Below, piece by piece: positions 14,422-23,838 of a stretch of DNA of 64,000 bases; the stretch's first letter is position 1; every line of letters starts with the position of its first letter. Below the pieces are notes generated by a model. That model worked only from the letters and a program-made list of their open reading frames with translations, made no database searches and was not told the DNA's origin. The stretch lies in NCBI RefSeq assembly GCF_004354045.1, contig NZ_SMRT01000002.1, positions 712,392-776,391 of the forward strand. The letters run 5' to 3'. This stretch comes from Paenibacillus piri (GTDB lineage: Bacteria; Bacillota; Bacilli; Paenibacillales; NBRC-103111). A program made the position numbers and the translations under genes.

Positions 14422-16248
14422 GTGAGAGCGATCAAGGATTGGACGTTGCGGGCCTTACATGGAGCAAGCGTCGTCAAAAAGCTGTTCATCGTCTTTTGCC
14501 TGGTTAGTTTGATTCCGCTCATCGTGTCGGCTGTTACGTTCCATGATAGCGCTTCCAAAGCGTTGGAGGAAGAACTGGGTGCGAATACGGCGGAAATTTT
14601 GAAGCAGGTCGACAGCAGCCTCAGTTCATTTATGCTGGAAACGGAACGGTTGGCGAATATGGTCCGGTTTGGCGAGGCAACAATTAATTTTTTGGATATG
14701 AAGGAGCAGTCGGACGATCTATTCACAATTCAGACGTATGCGGAAATACGCAAGTTGCTTTGGTCCATTGGCAACCTGCGCAGCTATTTGTCAGGCATCT
14801 ATATGATTAACGACAACGGTTTGACTGTCTATGGAAATGCGGAAAATCGTTTGATGAAAACGGATTATCATTTTTCGCAGCAGCCCTGGTACAAAGAAAT
14901 TATGAAGAACAAGCAGTTCCGCTTGTATCCGGTGAGGGAGCAGGATTATGTGGACGGTCAGCCGGCGGTCAGCTATGCGGGACGGATTTTTGATTTTAAC
15001 CGGGGCCAGGACCGGGGGACGCTGCTGATTAATTTTAATCCCGACGTCATTTCGTTTATGAGCAAAAATATTCAATTGGGCAAAACCGGCTACGTCTTTA
15101 TGATGACGCTTGACGGACAGAGGGTCAGTCCATCCGGCAAGTTTCCCGAAGGGCTTGTGAATCTTCCTTCTTTTAAAGAGAGGCTGAAAAAAGATAACGG
15201 ACATCTGATCGTTCCCGATCAGGGCGTCAAAATGATGGTCAGCTTTCATACTTCGGCTTCGACGGGCTGGAAAATTATCGGCGTGGTGCCTTTCGAGGAA
15301 ATTGCCGGCGGCATTAAAAATGTGCGTTTCATGCTGTATATGATCGTCGTGCTGGCTACGGTTCTTATCGCGTTTTTATCGATTGTTTTATCCAAGGCGA
15401 TTACGAAGCCGTTGAAGCTGCTGGAACATAATATGCGAGAGGTGGAAAGCGGCAATTTCGCCGCAGCGGTGGAGGTGGGGAGCGGAGATGAAATCGGGCG
15501 CCTCGGCAGACGCTTCAACCGGATGGTCGGCGAGCTCGAGCGGATGCGCGAAGAAATATATTTGTCGGGGCTCAGGGAATTGAAGCTGGACATGCTGCAT
15601 AAGGAAGCCGAGCTGAAGGCTTTGCAGGCACAGATCAATCCGCATTTTTTGTACAATACATTAAATACGATAACTTGCATTGGCGAAGTTAACGAGGTCG
15701 AAGAAATATCCGTTATCAGCAAATGTTTGGCCAACATGTTCAAATACAGCATCAGTCCGAATCATTACGCCAGTCTGGCCGAGGAGCTGGACCATGTAGA
15801 GGCGTATATGGAAATTATCCGATACCGGTTTCGCGAAAAAATACAGTTTCATGTCGACGTTCCGCCTCTTCTCAATAATGTCAAAGTCGTCAAGCTGATC
15901 GTCCAGCCGATTGTCGAAAACTGCGTGAATCACGGACTGGGGCAGAAGATGGGTCAAGGAAATATCTGGATACATATTACAGCGCGCCAGGAAGCGTTGA
16001 TCATACGGATAACGGATGACGGTATCGGGCTAAAGGAAGAACGGCTGGCTGAGCTTCATGCTCAGCTGAAGAAACAGGAGAATTCGTCTGACGACCGTCT
16101 GACCGGATTGACCGGACACATCGGTTTGTTGAACGTAAGACAGCGGCTCAGTATGCATTATGGCGAGAAGGGCTCCATCTTCTTCGACAGCAGCTGGGGT
16201 CGGGGCACTGTAGTGGAATTAAGCGTTCCTCTCGAACGGTATCCATAG
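14422..16248 (+). CDS. sensor histidine kinase, YesM type
   Basis: 608 residues. A first membrane helix (about 21-40), an extracellular sensing region (~45-300), a second helix (~304-326), a HAMP linker and the His_kinase box LQAQINPHFLYNTLN with the phospho-accepting His near 410. The ATP-binding part holds IVQPIVENCVNHG and DDGIGL. Kinases of this kind sense extracellular sugars, or binding proteins carrying them. The GTG start 19 bases after the permease stop has only a weak SD. It sits between the permeases and its response regulator, so it probably senses the substrate of the same importer. Confidence 0.9.
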   Translation: MRAIKDWTLRALHGASVVKKLFIVFCLVSLIPLIVSAVTFHDSASKALEEELGANTAEILKQVDSSLSSFMLETERLANMVRFGEATINFLDMKEQSDDLFTIQTYAEIRKLLWSIGNLRSYLSGIYMINDNGLTVYGNAENRLMKTDYHFSQQPWYKEIMKNKQFRLYPVREQDYVDGQPAVSYAGRIFDFNRGQDRGTLLINFNPDVISFMSKNIQLGKTGYVFMMTLDGQRVSPSGKFPEGLVNLPSFKERLKKDNGHLIVPDQGVKMMVSFHTSASTGWKIIGVVPFEEIAGGIKNVRFMLYMIVVLATVLIAFLSIVLSKAITKPLKLLEHNMREVESGNFAAAVEVGSGDEIGRLGRRFNRMVGELERMREEIYLSGLRELKLDMLHKEAELKALQAQINPHFLYNTLNTITCIGEVNEVEEISVISKCLANMFKYSISPNHYASLAEELDHVEAYMEIIRYRFREKIQFHVDVPPLLNNVKVVKLIVQPIVENCVNHGLGQKMGQGNIWIHITARQEALIIRITDDGIGLKEERLAELHAQLKKQENSSDDRLTGLTGHIGLLNVRQRLSMHYGEKGSIFFDSSWGRGTVVELSVPLERYP

Positions 16249-16265
16249 GAGGAAAGAGGTGCGGC

Positions 16266-17057
16266 ATGTATCAGGTGCTGGTTGTAGACGATGAGGCCTG
16301 GATGTGTGAAGCGATGGCCAAAATCATCCATAAGGTGCGTCCGAGCTTCCGCGTCGTAAGCACCGCGGATAACGGGCTGCATGGGCTGTCGGCGATTCGG
16401 GATCGGCAGGTCGATGTGGTGTTTGCAGACATTTGCATGCCGGGGCTCGATGGGCTTGACATGGTCCGGCAAATGCGGGAGGAGGGTTGGAGCCTGCCGG
16501 TTGTCATGATCTCGGGCCATCATGAGTTTGACTATGCCAAAACGGCGATCCGTTACGGTGTATATGATTATTTGCTCAAGCCGGTGGACCGTAATGAAAT
16601 TGCGGAAGTATTGGAAAGACTCGAGCGAAAGCTGGCTGAGCAATCCGCAGTGTCGGTCGAGATTTGCCCGGAAGAATCGTTCAAGGAAACGGAGCTTCGC
16701 CGGGGGGATCAGATCGTAAACATGATGCGGGAGAAAGCGCGGCTCAGGTATATGGACGATTTATCCATATCCGTCATTTCGGATCAAACAGGCTTCAATC
16801 CATCTTATTTGAGCCGTATTTTTAAGCAGGAGTCGGGAAAAGGCTATGTGCAATACGTAACGGAAATTCGTCTGCAGGTCGCCCGGCAGCTGCTCATCAG
16901 CCGCCAGGAGCTGCAAGTATCCGAAATCGCCAGACAAGTCGGCTATTGGGACGACAAGCATTTCAGCAAGCAGTTCAAACGCGAGATCGGCATGACGCCT
17001 AGCGAATACCGGCGATCCCATGCCCGCGAAGAAGGTTTGGCAGACTGGGCGGAGTAA
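16266..17057 (+). CDS. AraC-type response regulator, YesN type (short form)
   Basis: 263 residues. Receiver domain 1-120 with the acidic pair in VVDDEAW and the phospho-accepting Asp in FADICMPGLDG. The C-terminal ~100 residues are an AraC double HTH ending in QFKREIGMTPSEYRR. It lacks the long middle region of the two other regulators in this window (529 and 519 residues), so it is a minimal receiver-HTH form. Partner of the kinase 17 bases upstream. A new promoter follows before the binding protein, a likely target. Confidence 0.9.
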   Translation: MYQVLVVDDEAWMCEAMAKIIHKVRPSFRVVSTADNGLHGLSAIRDRQVDVVFADICMPGLDGLDMVRQMREEGWSLPVVMISGHHEFDYAKTAIRYGVYDYLLKPVDRNEIAEVLERLERKLAEQSAVSVEICPEESFKETELRRGDQIVNMMREKARLRYMDDLSISVISDQTGFNPSYLSRIFKQESGKGYVQYVTEIRLQVARQLLISRQELQVSEIARQVGYWDDKHFSKQFKREIGMTPSEYRRSHAREEGLADWAE

Positions 17058-17101
17058 GAAATCGACACCTGAAAGTAATAAACCGCTCCTTTAGCCTCTA
17101 A

Positions 17102-17141
17102 TTGTTAGCGGTTACAATGATGTCACAGCCTGTGGTATGAT
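17102..17141 (+). promoter_or_regulatory. promoter of the binding-protein/sulfatase operon with overlapping cre
   Basis: TTGTTAGCGGTTACAA (17102-17117) fits the cre consensus at 15 of 16 positions. Its last six bases TTACAA form a -35-like box, and TATGAT (17136-17141) follows after 18 bases. CcpA bound here would block polymerase. The 59-base leader to the start codon shows no further structure. Confidence 0.6.
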
Positions 17142-17199
17142 GTGCAAGCATCTTGTAGCTGCGGCTGATGGCGAAATTAATTAGAGGGGGAGTATGGTA

Positions 17200-18738
17200 A
17201 TGAAGCTCAAACGAAGAACGATATCCGCCATAACGGCCGCGACATTCGCAGCTTCCGTATTGGCCGGCTGCAGCGGCTCAGGCGGCGACGGCGGCGGTAA
17301 ATCGAAAGGCGATGCGGGAGGCGCAAGCCAGCAGCCGGGTAAGGAAGTGGTACTCCGGGTGTGGGGCCCGCATGATTTTATGAAGGGCGATGAAAGTCCC
17401 GGTCAGCAAATGGTCAAAATTTTTAACGAAAAATATAAAGGCAGCATCCGCGTCGAGATGAAATATATGCCATGGGCGGAATACAATACCGCGATCCAGG
17501 CGGCCGTAACGTCCAATGATTTGCCGGATATTTTTAATTTGCCGCAAAATATCGACTTCCAGCAGGTCGTAGCCTCCAAATGGATTCGGCCGCTTGACGG
17601 ATTGGTATCGGATGCGTGGAAAAAGCAGTTCTATGACGGCGCGTTCGCCGAGGGCGTAAACGTGATCGGGGGCAAAACGTATACGTGGCCGATCTTCGGT
17701 CCGCAGCTTAATCAACTGCTTTATTACAATAAGGATGTGCTGAAAAATGCCGGGCTCGATCCGGAAAAGCCGCCGAAAACTTGGGATGAACTGAGAAGCA
17801 TGGCGAAGACGGTGACGGAAAAAGGCAAAGGCGACATTTTCGGAGCGGTATTCGCCATGGCTGAAAACGGTTATGCAACGAACACCGTAACCGGATTCGC
17901 GGCCGGTATCAACAACCTCGAAGCCAGCATCAACGGCTTCAACTATAAAACCGGCGCCTACACATATGGTTCGAAGGCGATATCCGATTCGGTCAAATTT
18001 ATTCTCGACTTGAAGAAGGACGGCAGCATTTTGCCTTCGGCGTACAACTTGAAGCATCCGGAGGCGGGAGCGCTGTTCGGACAAGGAAAAGCGGCCTTCC
18101 TGTTCGACGGGCGTTGGAGAATGTGGTTGATCAAGCGGGATACGCCGGATGCAAAATTCGGAATGGCCCCGCTGCCGACGCCAACCGGCGAGCCGATGAT
18201 TATGCATCATACATTAGCGACCAATTCGGGCTTCATGGTTAACGATAAGACGAAATACCCCGAGGCCGTAGGCAAATTTATCGAAGAAGGGTTGGCCTCC
18301 GACCTGTTCTACGAGCGGTTTATGAAAAGCGGCGTTGCGCTGTCCCCGATCGAGAAGCTGAACGCGGATAAATCCAAATATCCGTATCCGGAGTACGAGA
18401 CGTTCGCCAAGCTTCATCAAGATTTGCTGCGGCTTCGTCCGGACCCGCTGGTGCGCAACCCGGAAGTCGTAAAAGTGCTTGTCGAAATCGGCGGAATGGG
18501 TCAGCCGAAAATTAAACCGAGCTTCAATGAAATATTGCAGGCCATCATTACCGGAGCGGAGAAAGACCCTGACGCGGCTCTGAAGCAGTACAACGAAAAG
18601 ATGACCAAAGGCTTCAAGGACGGTTTGGATAAGATGAAGCAGAGCGGCGTCAAAGTCGAGCCCGGCGATTTCAGCTTCTCCAATTGGGACCCGAAAAAGG
18701 ATTACACCGCAAAGGACTATGAAGCGGTAAAAAAATGA
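17200..18738 (+). CDS. lipoprotein sugar-binding protein of the sulfatase-locus importer
   Basis: 512 residues from ATG 17200; an ATG at 17194 is too close to the AGAGGGGGAG ribosome site. A lipoprotein signal peptide ends in VLAGC, so the mature protein is anchored outside by its Cys. The rest is a type-I family-1 extracellular solute-binding protein. At about 510 residues it is longer than the usual 420-450, as seen for binders of larger oligosaccharides. Its stop overlaps an ATG of the next frame; the sulfatase genes follow directly, tying import to desulfation. Confidence 0.9.
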   Translation: MKLKRRTISAITAATFAASVLAGCSGSGGDGGGKSKGDAGGASQQPGKEVVLRVWGPHDFMKGDESPGQQMVKIFNEKYKGSIRVEMKYMPWAEYNTAIQAAVTSNDLPDIFNLPQNIDFQQVVASKWIRPLDGLVSDAWKKQFYDGAFAEGVNVIGGKTYTWPIFGPQLNQLLYYNKDVLKNAGLDPEKPPKTWDELRSMAKTVTEKGKGDIFGAVFAMAENGYATNTVTGFAAGINNLEASINGFNYKTGAYTYGSKAISDSVKFILDLKKDGSILPSAYNLKHPEAGALFGQGKAAFLFDGRWRMWLIKRDTPDAKFGMAPLPTPTGEPMIMHHTLATNSGFMVNDKTKYPEAVGKFIEEGLASDLFYERFMKSGVALSPIEKLNADKSKYPYPEYETFAKLHQDLLRLRPDPLVRNPEVVKVLVEIGGMGQPKIKPSFNEILQAIITGAEKDPDAALKQYNEKMTKGFKDGLDKMKQSGVKVEPGDFSFSNWDPKKDYTAKDYEAVKK

Positions 18739-18749
18739 CAGGAGCAAAA

Positions 18750-20126
18750 ATGATGGCGGATCAACTGAATGTAATTGTTTTCTTCACCGACCAGCAGCGA
18801 TGGGATACGACCGGCGTTCATGGCAATCCGCTTGGCTTGACCCCGCATTTTGACCGGATGGCCCGGAACGGGACTCATTTGTACAACACCTTTACGTGCC
18901 AGCCGGTGTGCGGACCCGCCAGATCGTGTCTGCAGACCGGACTGTATGCAACGGCCAGCGGCTGTTACCGCAACAGCATCCCGCTGCCCAGGCAGACCCG
19001 GACGCTTGCTCATTATTTCAAGGATGCCGGATATACGACCGGCTATATCGGCAAGTGGCATTTAGCCGGACACGAGCCTGTGCCGCAGGAGGAGAGAGGC
19101 GGGTATGAAGAATGGCTGGCAGCCAATCTTCTGGAATTTTCATCCGACGCGTATGACACGGTTTTGTACGATAACGACAATCGGGAAGTGAAGCTGCCCG
19201 GATACCGGGTAGATGCGCAAACCGATGCGGCTATCCGCTATATCGACCAACATCAGGCCGAGCCGTTTTTCTTGTTCTTATCCTATCTGGAGCCGCATCA
19301 TCAAAATCATACGGACAATTATCCGACGCCCGACGGCTATGAGGAGATGTATGCGGGCAGATGGACGCCGCCCGATCTGCAGGCGCTGGGCGGCACCTCG
19401 CCGCAGCATCTGGGCGGCTATTACGGGATGGTGAAACGTCTGGATGAGGCATTAGGGCGGCTGCTGGATACGTTGAAAAGCTTGCGGCTGCAGGAGCGCA
19501 CCCTCGTCTTGTTCACGTCCGATCACGGATGCCACTTCAAGACGCGGAACGGCGAATATAAGCGGTCCTGCCATGAAAGCTCGATTCGGATTCCGGCGGC
19601 TCTGTTAGGGCCCGGTCGGCTGAACGGCGGGCAAATCCGCCAGTTGGTCAGCCTAATCGACCTGCCGCCCACTCTGCTCGATGCTGCAGGCATTCCGGTG
19701 CCGGAGTTGATGCAGGGAAGATCCGTTATGCCGCTCATCCGGCGGGAGAAGATGGAATGGCCGTCTGATGTGTTCGTCCAAATCAGCGAATCCCAGGTAG
19801 CCCGGGCGATCCGTACAGAGCGATGGAAATACAGCGTACATGCGCCGGATCGCGACGGTTGGGCCGATGCGGGCTCCGATCGCTACGAGGAGCAGTGCTT
19901 ATACGACCTGGCTGCCGATCCTTACGAGCTGACTAATCTGGCAGGGATGGACAGCTACCGAAGCGTCTCCGACGATTTACGGGAACGATTAATGAAGCGT
20001 ATGTCGGAAGCCGGCGAATCCGCCGTCATTATAGAACCGGCTGCTTCGAGACCCGGAGGACAGCGCTGCGTATCGATTGAAGAGCGGCGGGCCGATGTTT
20101 CGGCAGGTCCGATTCAACGGTGCTAG
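18750..20126 (+). CDS. sulfatase (S1 family), Cys-type
   Basis: 458 residues from ATG 18750, which has CAGGAG 5-6 bases upstream; an ATG at 18735 overlaps the previous stop but lacks a site. The sulfatase signature CGPAR puts the formylglycine precursor at Cys54, with SCLQTG after it. Metal ligands: FFTDQQRWD at the N-terminus and TSDHGCHF near the C-terminus. Active enzymes need Cys oxidised to formylglycine by anSME or FGE, which is not encoded in this window. No signal peptide is visible, so it should act in the cytosol on imported sulfated sugar. Confidence 0.9.
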   Translation: MMADQLNVIVFFTDQQRWDTTGVHGNPLGLTPHFDRMARNGTHLYNTFTCQPVCGPARSCLQTGLYATASGCYRNSIPLPRQTRTLAHYFKDAGYTTGYIGKWHLAGHEPVPQEERGGYEEWLAANLLEFSSDAYDTVLYDNDNREVKLPGYRVDAQTDAAIRYIDQHQAEPFFLFLSYLEPHHQNHTDNYPTPDGYEEMYAGRWTPPDLQALGGTSPQHLGGYYGMVKRLDEALGRLLDTLKSLRLQERTLVLFTSDHGCHFKTRNGEYKRSCHESSIRIPAALLGPGRLNGGQIRQLVSLIDLPPTLLDAAGIPVPELMQGRSVMPLIRREKMEWPSDVFVQISESQVARAIRTERWKYSVHAPDRDGWADAGSDRYEEQCLYDLAADPYELTNLAGMDSYRSVSDDLRERLMKRMSEAGESAVIIEPAASRPGGQRCVSIEERRADVSAGPIQRC

Positions 20127-20345
20127 CTAGTCCGCTACGGCTTATGCGATGGATACTGCATGACACTATAATCCCTGCAGAAGCAGGGATTATGTGCTTC
20201 TGTCGGCTCATGCATGAAAGTGAGCCGCACGGAAGGAGGACGCCGCCGCGTCAACGGAATTATATGTCGGCTTAGGCTCAACTCGTGCATCAGCTTCCGT
20301 GAGCGCCAATCTGACGGGGAAAATATGAACGCATTTGGAGGGTAT

Positions 20346-21653
20346 ATGAAACGACCGAATATAATCATATTTTATTGCGATGATCTTGGATACGGGGATT
20401 TAGGCTGCTACGGTTCAGATGTCGTCCGAACTCCGCATGTGGACCGGCTTGCGGATGATGGCATACGGTTTACGAATTGGTACAGCAATTCTCCCGTCTG
20501 TTCTCCCTCCCGCGCATCGCTGTTGACAGGGAAATATCCGGCGAGGGCGGGCATTAGTCATATATTGGGGGGAAAACGGGGAACGGCCGGACTTCCGCTT
20601 GAGCAGCCTACGCTGGCAAAAGCGTTTAAAGAAAATGGCTACCGAACCGCGCTATTCGGCAAATGGCATCTGGGCGCATCGGCCGAGCACGGTCCGAACG
20701 CTCACGGATTTGACGAGTTTTTCGGTTTTCGGGCAGGCTGTATCGACTATTACTCGCATATTTTTTATTGGGAACAAGCGGCGGGGGTCAACCCGGTGCA
20801 TGATCTGTGGCATAACGAGACGGAGGTATGGGAAAACGGTCAGTACATGACCGAACTGATCACTGGCAAATCGGTCGATTATATTGAGGCGTTGCCCGAC
20901 GAACAGCCGTTTTTTCTATATGTGGCCTACAATGCCCCGCACTACCCGATGCATGCTCCAAAGCAATATGAAGCAAGATACCCGGAGTTGCCGTGGGACC
21001 GCAAATTGATGGCAGCGATGATCTCGGCTGTCGACGATGGAGTCGGCGATATCGTTGGAACGCTGAAACGGAAAGGTATTTATGAAAATACGATCATTTT
21101 CTTTTCCAGCGATAACGGTCCGTCTACAGAATCGCGCAACTGGCTGGACGGAACGGAGGATTTGTACTACGGCGGCAGCGCGGGCCGATTCCGCGGTCAT
21201 AAAGCCAGCTTGTTCGACGGCGGCATCCGCGAACCTGCCATTCTTTGTTATCCTTCAGGCTTCGCCGGGGGACAAGTTCAGGACGAAGTGTGCGCCATGA
21301 TGGATCTGTTTCCAACTTTATTAGAGTTATCCGGCATTTCTTCAGAGCCCTTTGAACCGGACGGAAAAAGTCTGTGCAGCACAATTCGCGAGGCGGCTCC
21401 AAGTCCTCACCGGCAGCTCTTTTGGGAATACGGCGATCAATTGGCTGTGCGCGAAGGAAGGTGGAAGCTCGTCATTAACGGCAAGCTGGACTTCAATCGG
21501 AAAGCGGCCGACACGCTGCATCTTTCCGACATGGAACGGGATCAGGGGGAGCGATTTAATGTGGCTGGTCAATATCCGGAACTTGTACAAAGGCTCGAGG
21601 AAGATGCACAGGGCTGGTATCAATCGCTGCTGAAGGAGGGGGGAAACCGATGA
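20346..21653 (+). CDS. arylsulfatase-A-like sulfatase (S1 family), Cys-type
   Basis: 435 residues if ATG 20346 is used (GGAGGG just upstream; ATG 20325 is an alternative that adds seven residues). The signature CSPSR places the formylglycine precursor at Cys52, followed by ASLLTGKYPAR. Metal ligands YCDDLGYGD (Asp12/Asp13) and SSDNGPS, with the lysine motif FGKWHLG, give a complete active site. No signal peptide, so probably cytosolic. The 219-base gap before it holds a short inverted repeat near 20170-20195. Its stop overlaps the next sulfatase start. Confidence 0.9.
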   Translation: MKRPNIIIFYCDDLGYGDLGCYGSDVVRTPHVDRLADDGIRFTNWYSNSPVCSPSRASLLTGKYPARAGISHILGGKRGTAGLPLEQPTLAKAFKENGYRTALFGKWHLGASAEHGPNAHGFDEFFGFRAGCIDYYSHIFYWEQAAGVNPVHDLWHNETEVWENGQYMTELITGKSVDYIEALPDEQPFFLYVAYNAPHYPMHAPKQYEARYPELPWDRKLMAAMISAVDDGVGDIVGTLKRKGIYENTIIFFSSDNGPSTESRNWLDGTEDLYYGGSAGRFRGHKASLFDGGIREPAILCYPSGFAGGQVQDEVCAMMDLFPTLLELSGISSEPFEPDGKSLCSTIREAAPSPHRQLFWEYGDQLAVREGRWKLVINGKLDFNRKAADTLHLSDMERDQGERFNVAGQYPELVQRLEEDAQGWYQSLLKEGGNR

Positions 21654-23149
21654 AAGCGATCATCCTTTTGTTCGATTCGCTGAACAGGCATATGCTCCCT
21701 CCATATGGCTGCGACTGGATTCATGCGCCGAACTTTGCAAGATTGGCTCAAAATAGCGTTACTTTCGACAACAATTGGGTCGGAAGCATGCCGTGCATGC
21801 CGGCCAGACGAGATATGCTCACAGGGCGATACAATTTTTTGCACCGAAGCTGGGGGCCGCTGGAGCCGTTCGACGACTCATTGCCGGCGCTCCTCAAACA
21901 GCAAGGCGTATACTCTCATCTGGTAAGTGATCATTACCATTATTGGGAGCCGGGCGGAGCGACGTATCACAGCCAATACACTACATGGGAATTCGTCCGC
22001 GGCCAGGAAGGCGATCCTTGGAAGGGCGAAGTAGCGGACCCGGATATTCCCGAGCATGTCGGCAGCTATGACGGCTATCGGGCCCAGCTGTTCCGTCAAG
22101 ATTGGATCAACCGCAAATATATGGCGAAAGAGGAGCTTCATCCCCAATCCGAAACGTTCGCGAAAGGCATCGAATTTATCCGGACTAACCGGAACGAGGA
22201 TCGATGGCTGCTGCAAATCGAAGCGTTCGATCCGCATGAGCCGTTCTTCACGCATCAAGCCTATAAGGACTTGTATCCGCATGCGTATTCCGGTAAACAT
22301 TTCGATTGGCCCAACTATCAGCGCGTGCAGGAAACAAGCGAGGAAGTGGAGCATTGCAGGCTCGAGTACGCTGCCCTGCTCAGCATGTGCGATTCTTACC
22401 TCGGTCATGTGCTGGACATCATGGACGAGTATGAGCTGTGGCATGATACGATGCTCATCGTTACGACGGATCATGGGCTGCTACTGGGCGAGCATGATTG
22501 GTGGGCCAAAAACATGATGCCGTTTTACAATGAAATCGCGCAAACGCCTTTATTCTTATGGGATCCGCGGGAAGGACGAAAAAATGACAGATGCGGCGCG
22601 CTCACGCAGCTGATCGACCTGGCGCCGACTCTGCTGGAGTTTTTCGGATGTCCTGTGCCGGCCGATATGCTGGGGGTATCTTGGACGGAAGCGATGCGAT
22701 CCGATAAGCCGCTCCGTAAGGCCGTCCTGTTCGGCATTCACGGTGGGCATGTAAACTGCACCGATGGCAGGCATGTCTATATGCGCGCCCCGGTTCGATC
22801 GGATAATACGCCGCTGTACAACTATACGTTAATGCCCGCACATATGGCGAACATGTTTGCGGTTGCGGAGCTGCAGAAACTGGAACTGGCTGAGCCGTTC
22901 TCCTTTACGAAAGGCATTCGAACATTAAAAATTCCGGCGGCTTCTTATATACGGACCCACGAATACGGGAACTTATTGTATGACCTGTCAACTGATCCGC
23001 AGCAAGAGCATCCTTACCGCGATGATGCCGTCGAGAGGCAGATGATGGATTATATAGAGCTGCTCATGAAGGAGCATGATGCTCCTCCGGAGCAATACGA
23101 AAGATTGGGACTGCGGCAGGAAGGAAACGGGCGTAGCGGCAAAAATTAA
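21650..23149 (+). CDS. sulfatase (S1 family), Cys-type, divergent metal motif
   Basis: 499 residues starting in the ATGA overlap with the previous gene. The signature CMPAR gives Cys49 as formylglycine precursor, with RDMLTG after it. The N-terminal metal motif reads LLFDSLNR, one Asp plus Asn rather than the usual Asp-Asp; C-terminal TTDHGLLLGEH is normal. This pattern occurs in S1 members acting on sugar sulfates or phosphonates. No signal peptide. Third of three sulfatases in a row. A terminator follows at 23182. Exact substrate unknown. Confidence 0.88.
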   Translation: MKAIILLFDSLNRHMLPPYGCDWIHAPNFARLAQNSVTFDNNWVGSMPCMPARRDMLTGRYNFLHRSWGPLEPFDDSLPALLKQQGVYSHLVSDHYHYWEPGGATYHSQYTTWEFVRGQEGDPWKGEVADPDIPEHVGSYDGYRAQLFRQDWINRKYMAKEELHPQSETFAKGIEFIRTNRNEDRWLLQIEAFDPHEPFFTHQAYKDLYPHAYSGKHFDWPNYQRVQETSEEVEHCRLEYAALLSMCDSYLGHVLDIMDEYELWHDTMLIVTTDHGLLLGEHDWWAKNMMPFYNEIAQTPLFLWDPREGRKNDRCGALTQLIDLAPTLLEFFGCPVPADMLGVSWTEAMRSDKPLRKAVLFGIHGGHVNCTDGRHVYMRAPVRSDNTPLYNYTLMPAHMANMFAVAELQKLELAEPFSFTKGIRTLKIPAASYIRTHEYGNLLYDLSTDPQQEHPYRDDAVERQMMDYIELLMKEHDAPPEQYERLGLRQEGNGRSGKN

Positions 23150-23181
23150 ACAGAATTATATGAATGGAAAAACCGTGAGCG

Positions 23182-23209
23182 AAAAACCGCGTTTGACGCG
23201 GTTTTTCTT
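23182..23209 (+). terminator. rho-independent terminator closing the sulfatase operon
   Basis: Perfect 10-bp stem AAAAACCGCG / CGCGGTTTTT with a five-base loop and a following CTTC. The A-rich 5' arm could also let it act for minus-strand transcription of the gene at 23329. Confidence 0.85.
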
Positions 23210-23328
23210 CTGTTTCAAGAAGGCTCGCGGAGAAGTGCGGAAGACGAAAAATAAACCGGGTGAATGGCTATATCAGTAGTATGAAATACAGCGGTTAACG
23301 CTGGCAATTGGTTGACGAAAAGTATCGA

Positions 23329-23625
23329 TTATGCGCTTTGCAATATTTTCTCCTCCAAATTAGCGCGGATCATGCGGATTCTTTGCTTGACATAAAAATC
23401 GTACGCCGCTCCTTTAAGATCGCGCAGAGAGAGCTGCAGCTCAGTGTGGTTATCGATGATGACCATCGAACCGTTATCGAAAAATTTAAACGTTAAATCA
23501 AGCCAATATGAATCGGCAGCATCCAAAATTTTTTCAATCTGACTTTCGGACATGAACTCGCTGTTCGCTATCATCAAATTTTTGTAATAATCGCGTTCAA
23601 TAAATCTGGCATTCATAACCTTCAT
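23329..23625 (-). CDS. small SOS-regulated protein of unknown function
   Basis: 98 residues if it starts at the ATG at 23625, with AGAGGGG 8 bases upstream; upstream ATGs in the same frame would sit inside the leader. I do not recognise the family. It is charged, has no membrane segment or signal peptide, and seems mixed alpha/beta: a predicted helix SESQIEKILDAADSY, strands LTFKFF and MVIIDN, and a C-terminal helix rich in Arg/Ile. The promoter holds two LexA boxes (see 23650-23698), so expression should rise after DNA damage. It is the only clear minus-strand gene of the window. Confidence 0.7.
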   Translation of the reverse strand: MKVMNARFIERDYYKNLMIANSEFMSESQIEKILDAADSYWLDLTFKFFDNGSMVIIDNHTELQLSLRDLKGAAYDFYVKQRIRMIRANLEEKILQSA

Positions 23626-23649
23626 TGTCTGCACCCCTCTCATAAATAG

Positions 23650-23698
23650 GAACATTTGTTCTATAAATCTATTATAGCAAACATTTGTTCGCAGTCAA
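23650..23698 (-). promoter_or_regulatory. sigma-A promoter with two LexA boxes
   Basis: On the minus strand TTGACT (23693-23698) and a perfect TATAAT (23671-23676) are 16 bases apart. CGAACAAATGTTTG fills the spacer and AGAACAAATGTTCC lies downstream at 23649-23662. Each differs from the Bacillus LexA box CGAACRNRYGTTYC at one position. One box covers the spacer, the other the initial transcribed region. Confidence 0.85.
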
Positions 23699-23838
23699 CC
23701 TTTTTATTGGAATTTTCTCTCAATTTAATAGATTTCGCAATGGCTGCCTGCAATAAATGCCGCTGGCATTATTGAAGCAAACTTGCTATTCTGAGAATGT
23801 TGTTCGGAGCACGTTATACCATATGGGAGGGAAGTCAG

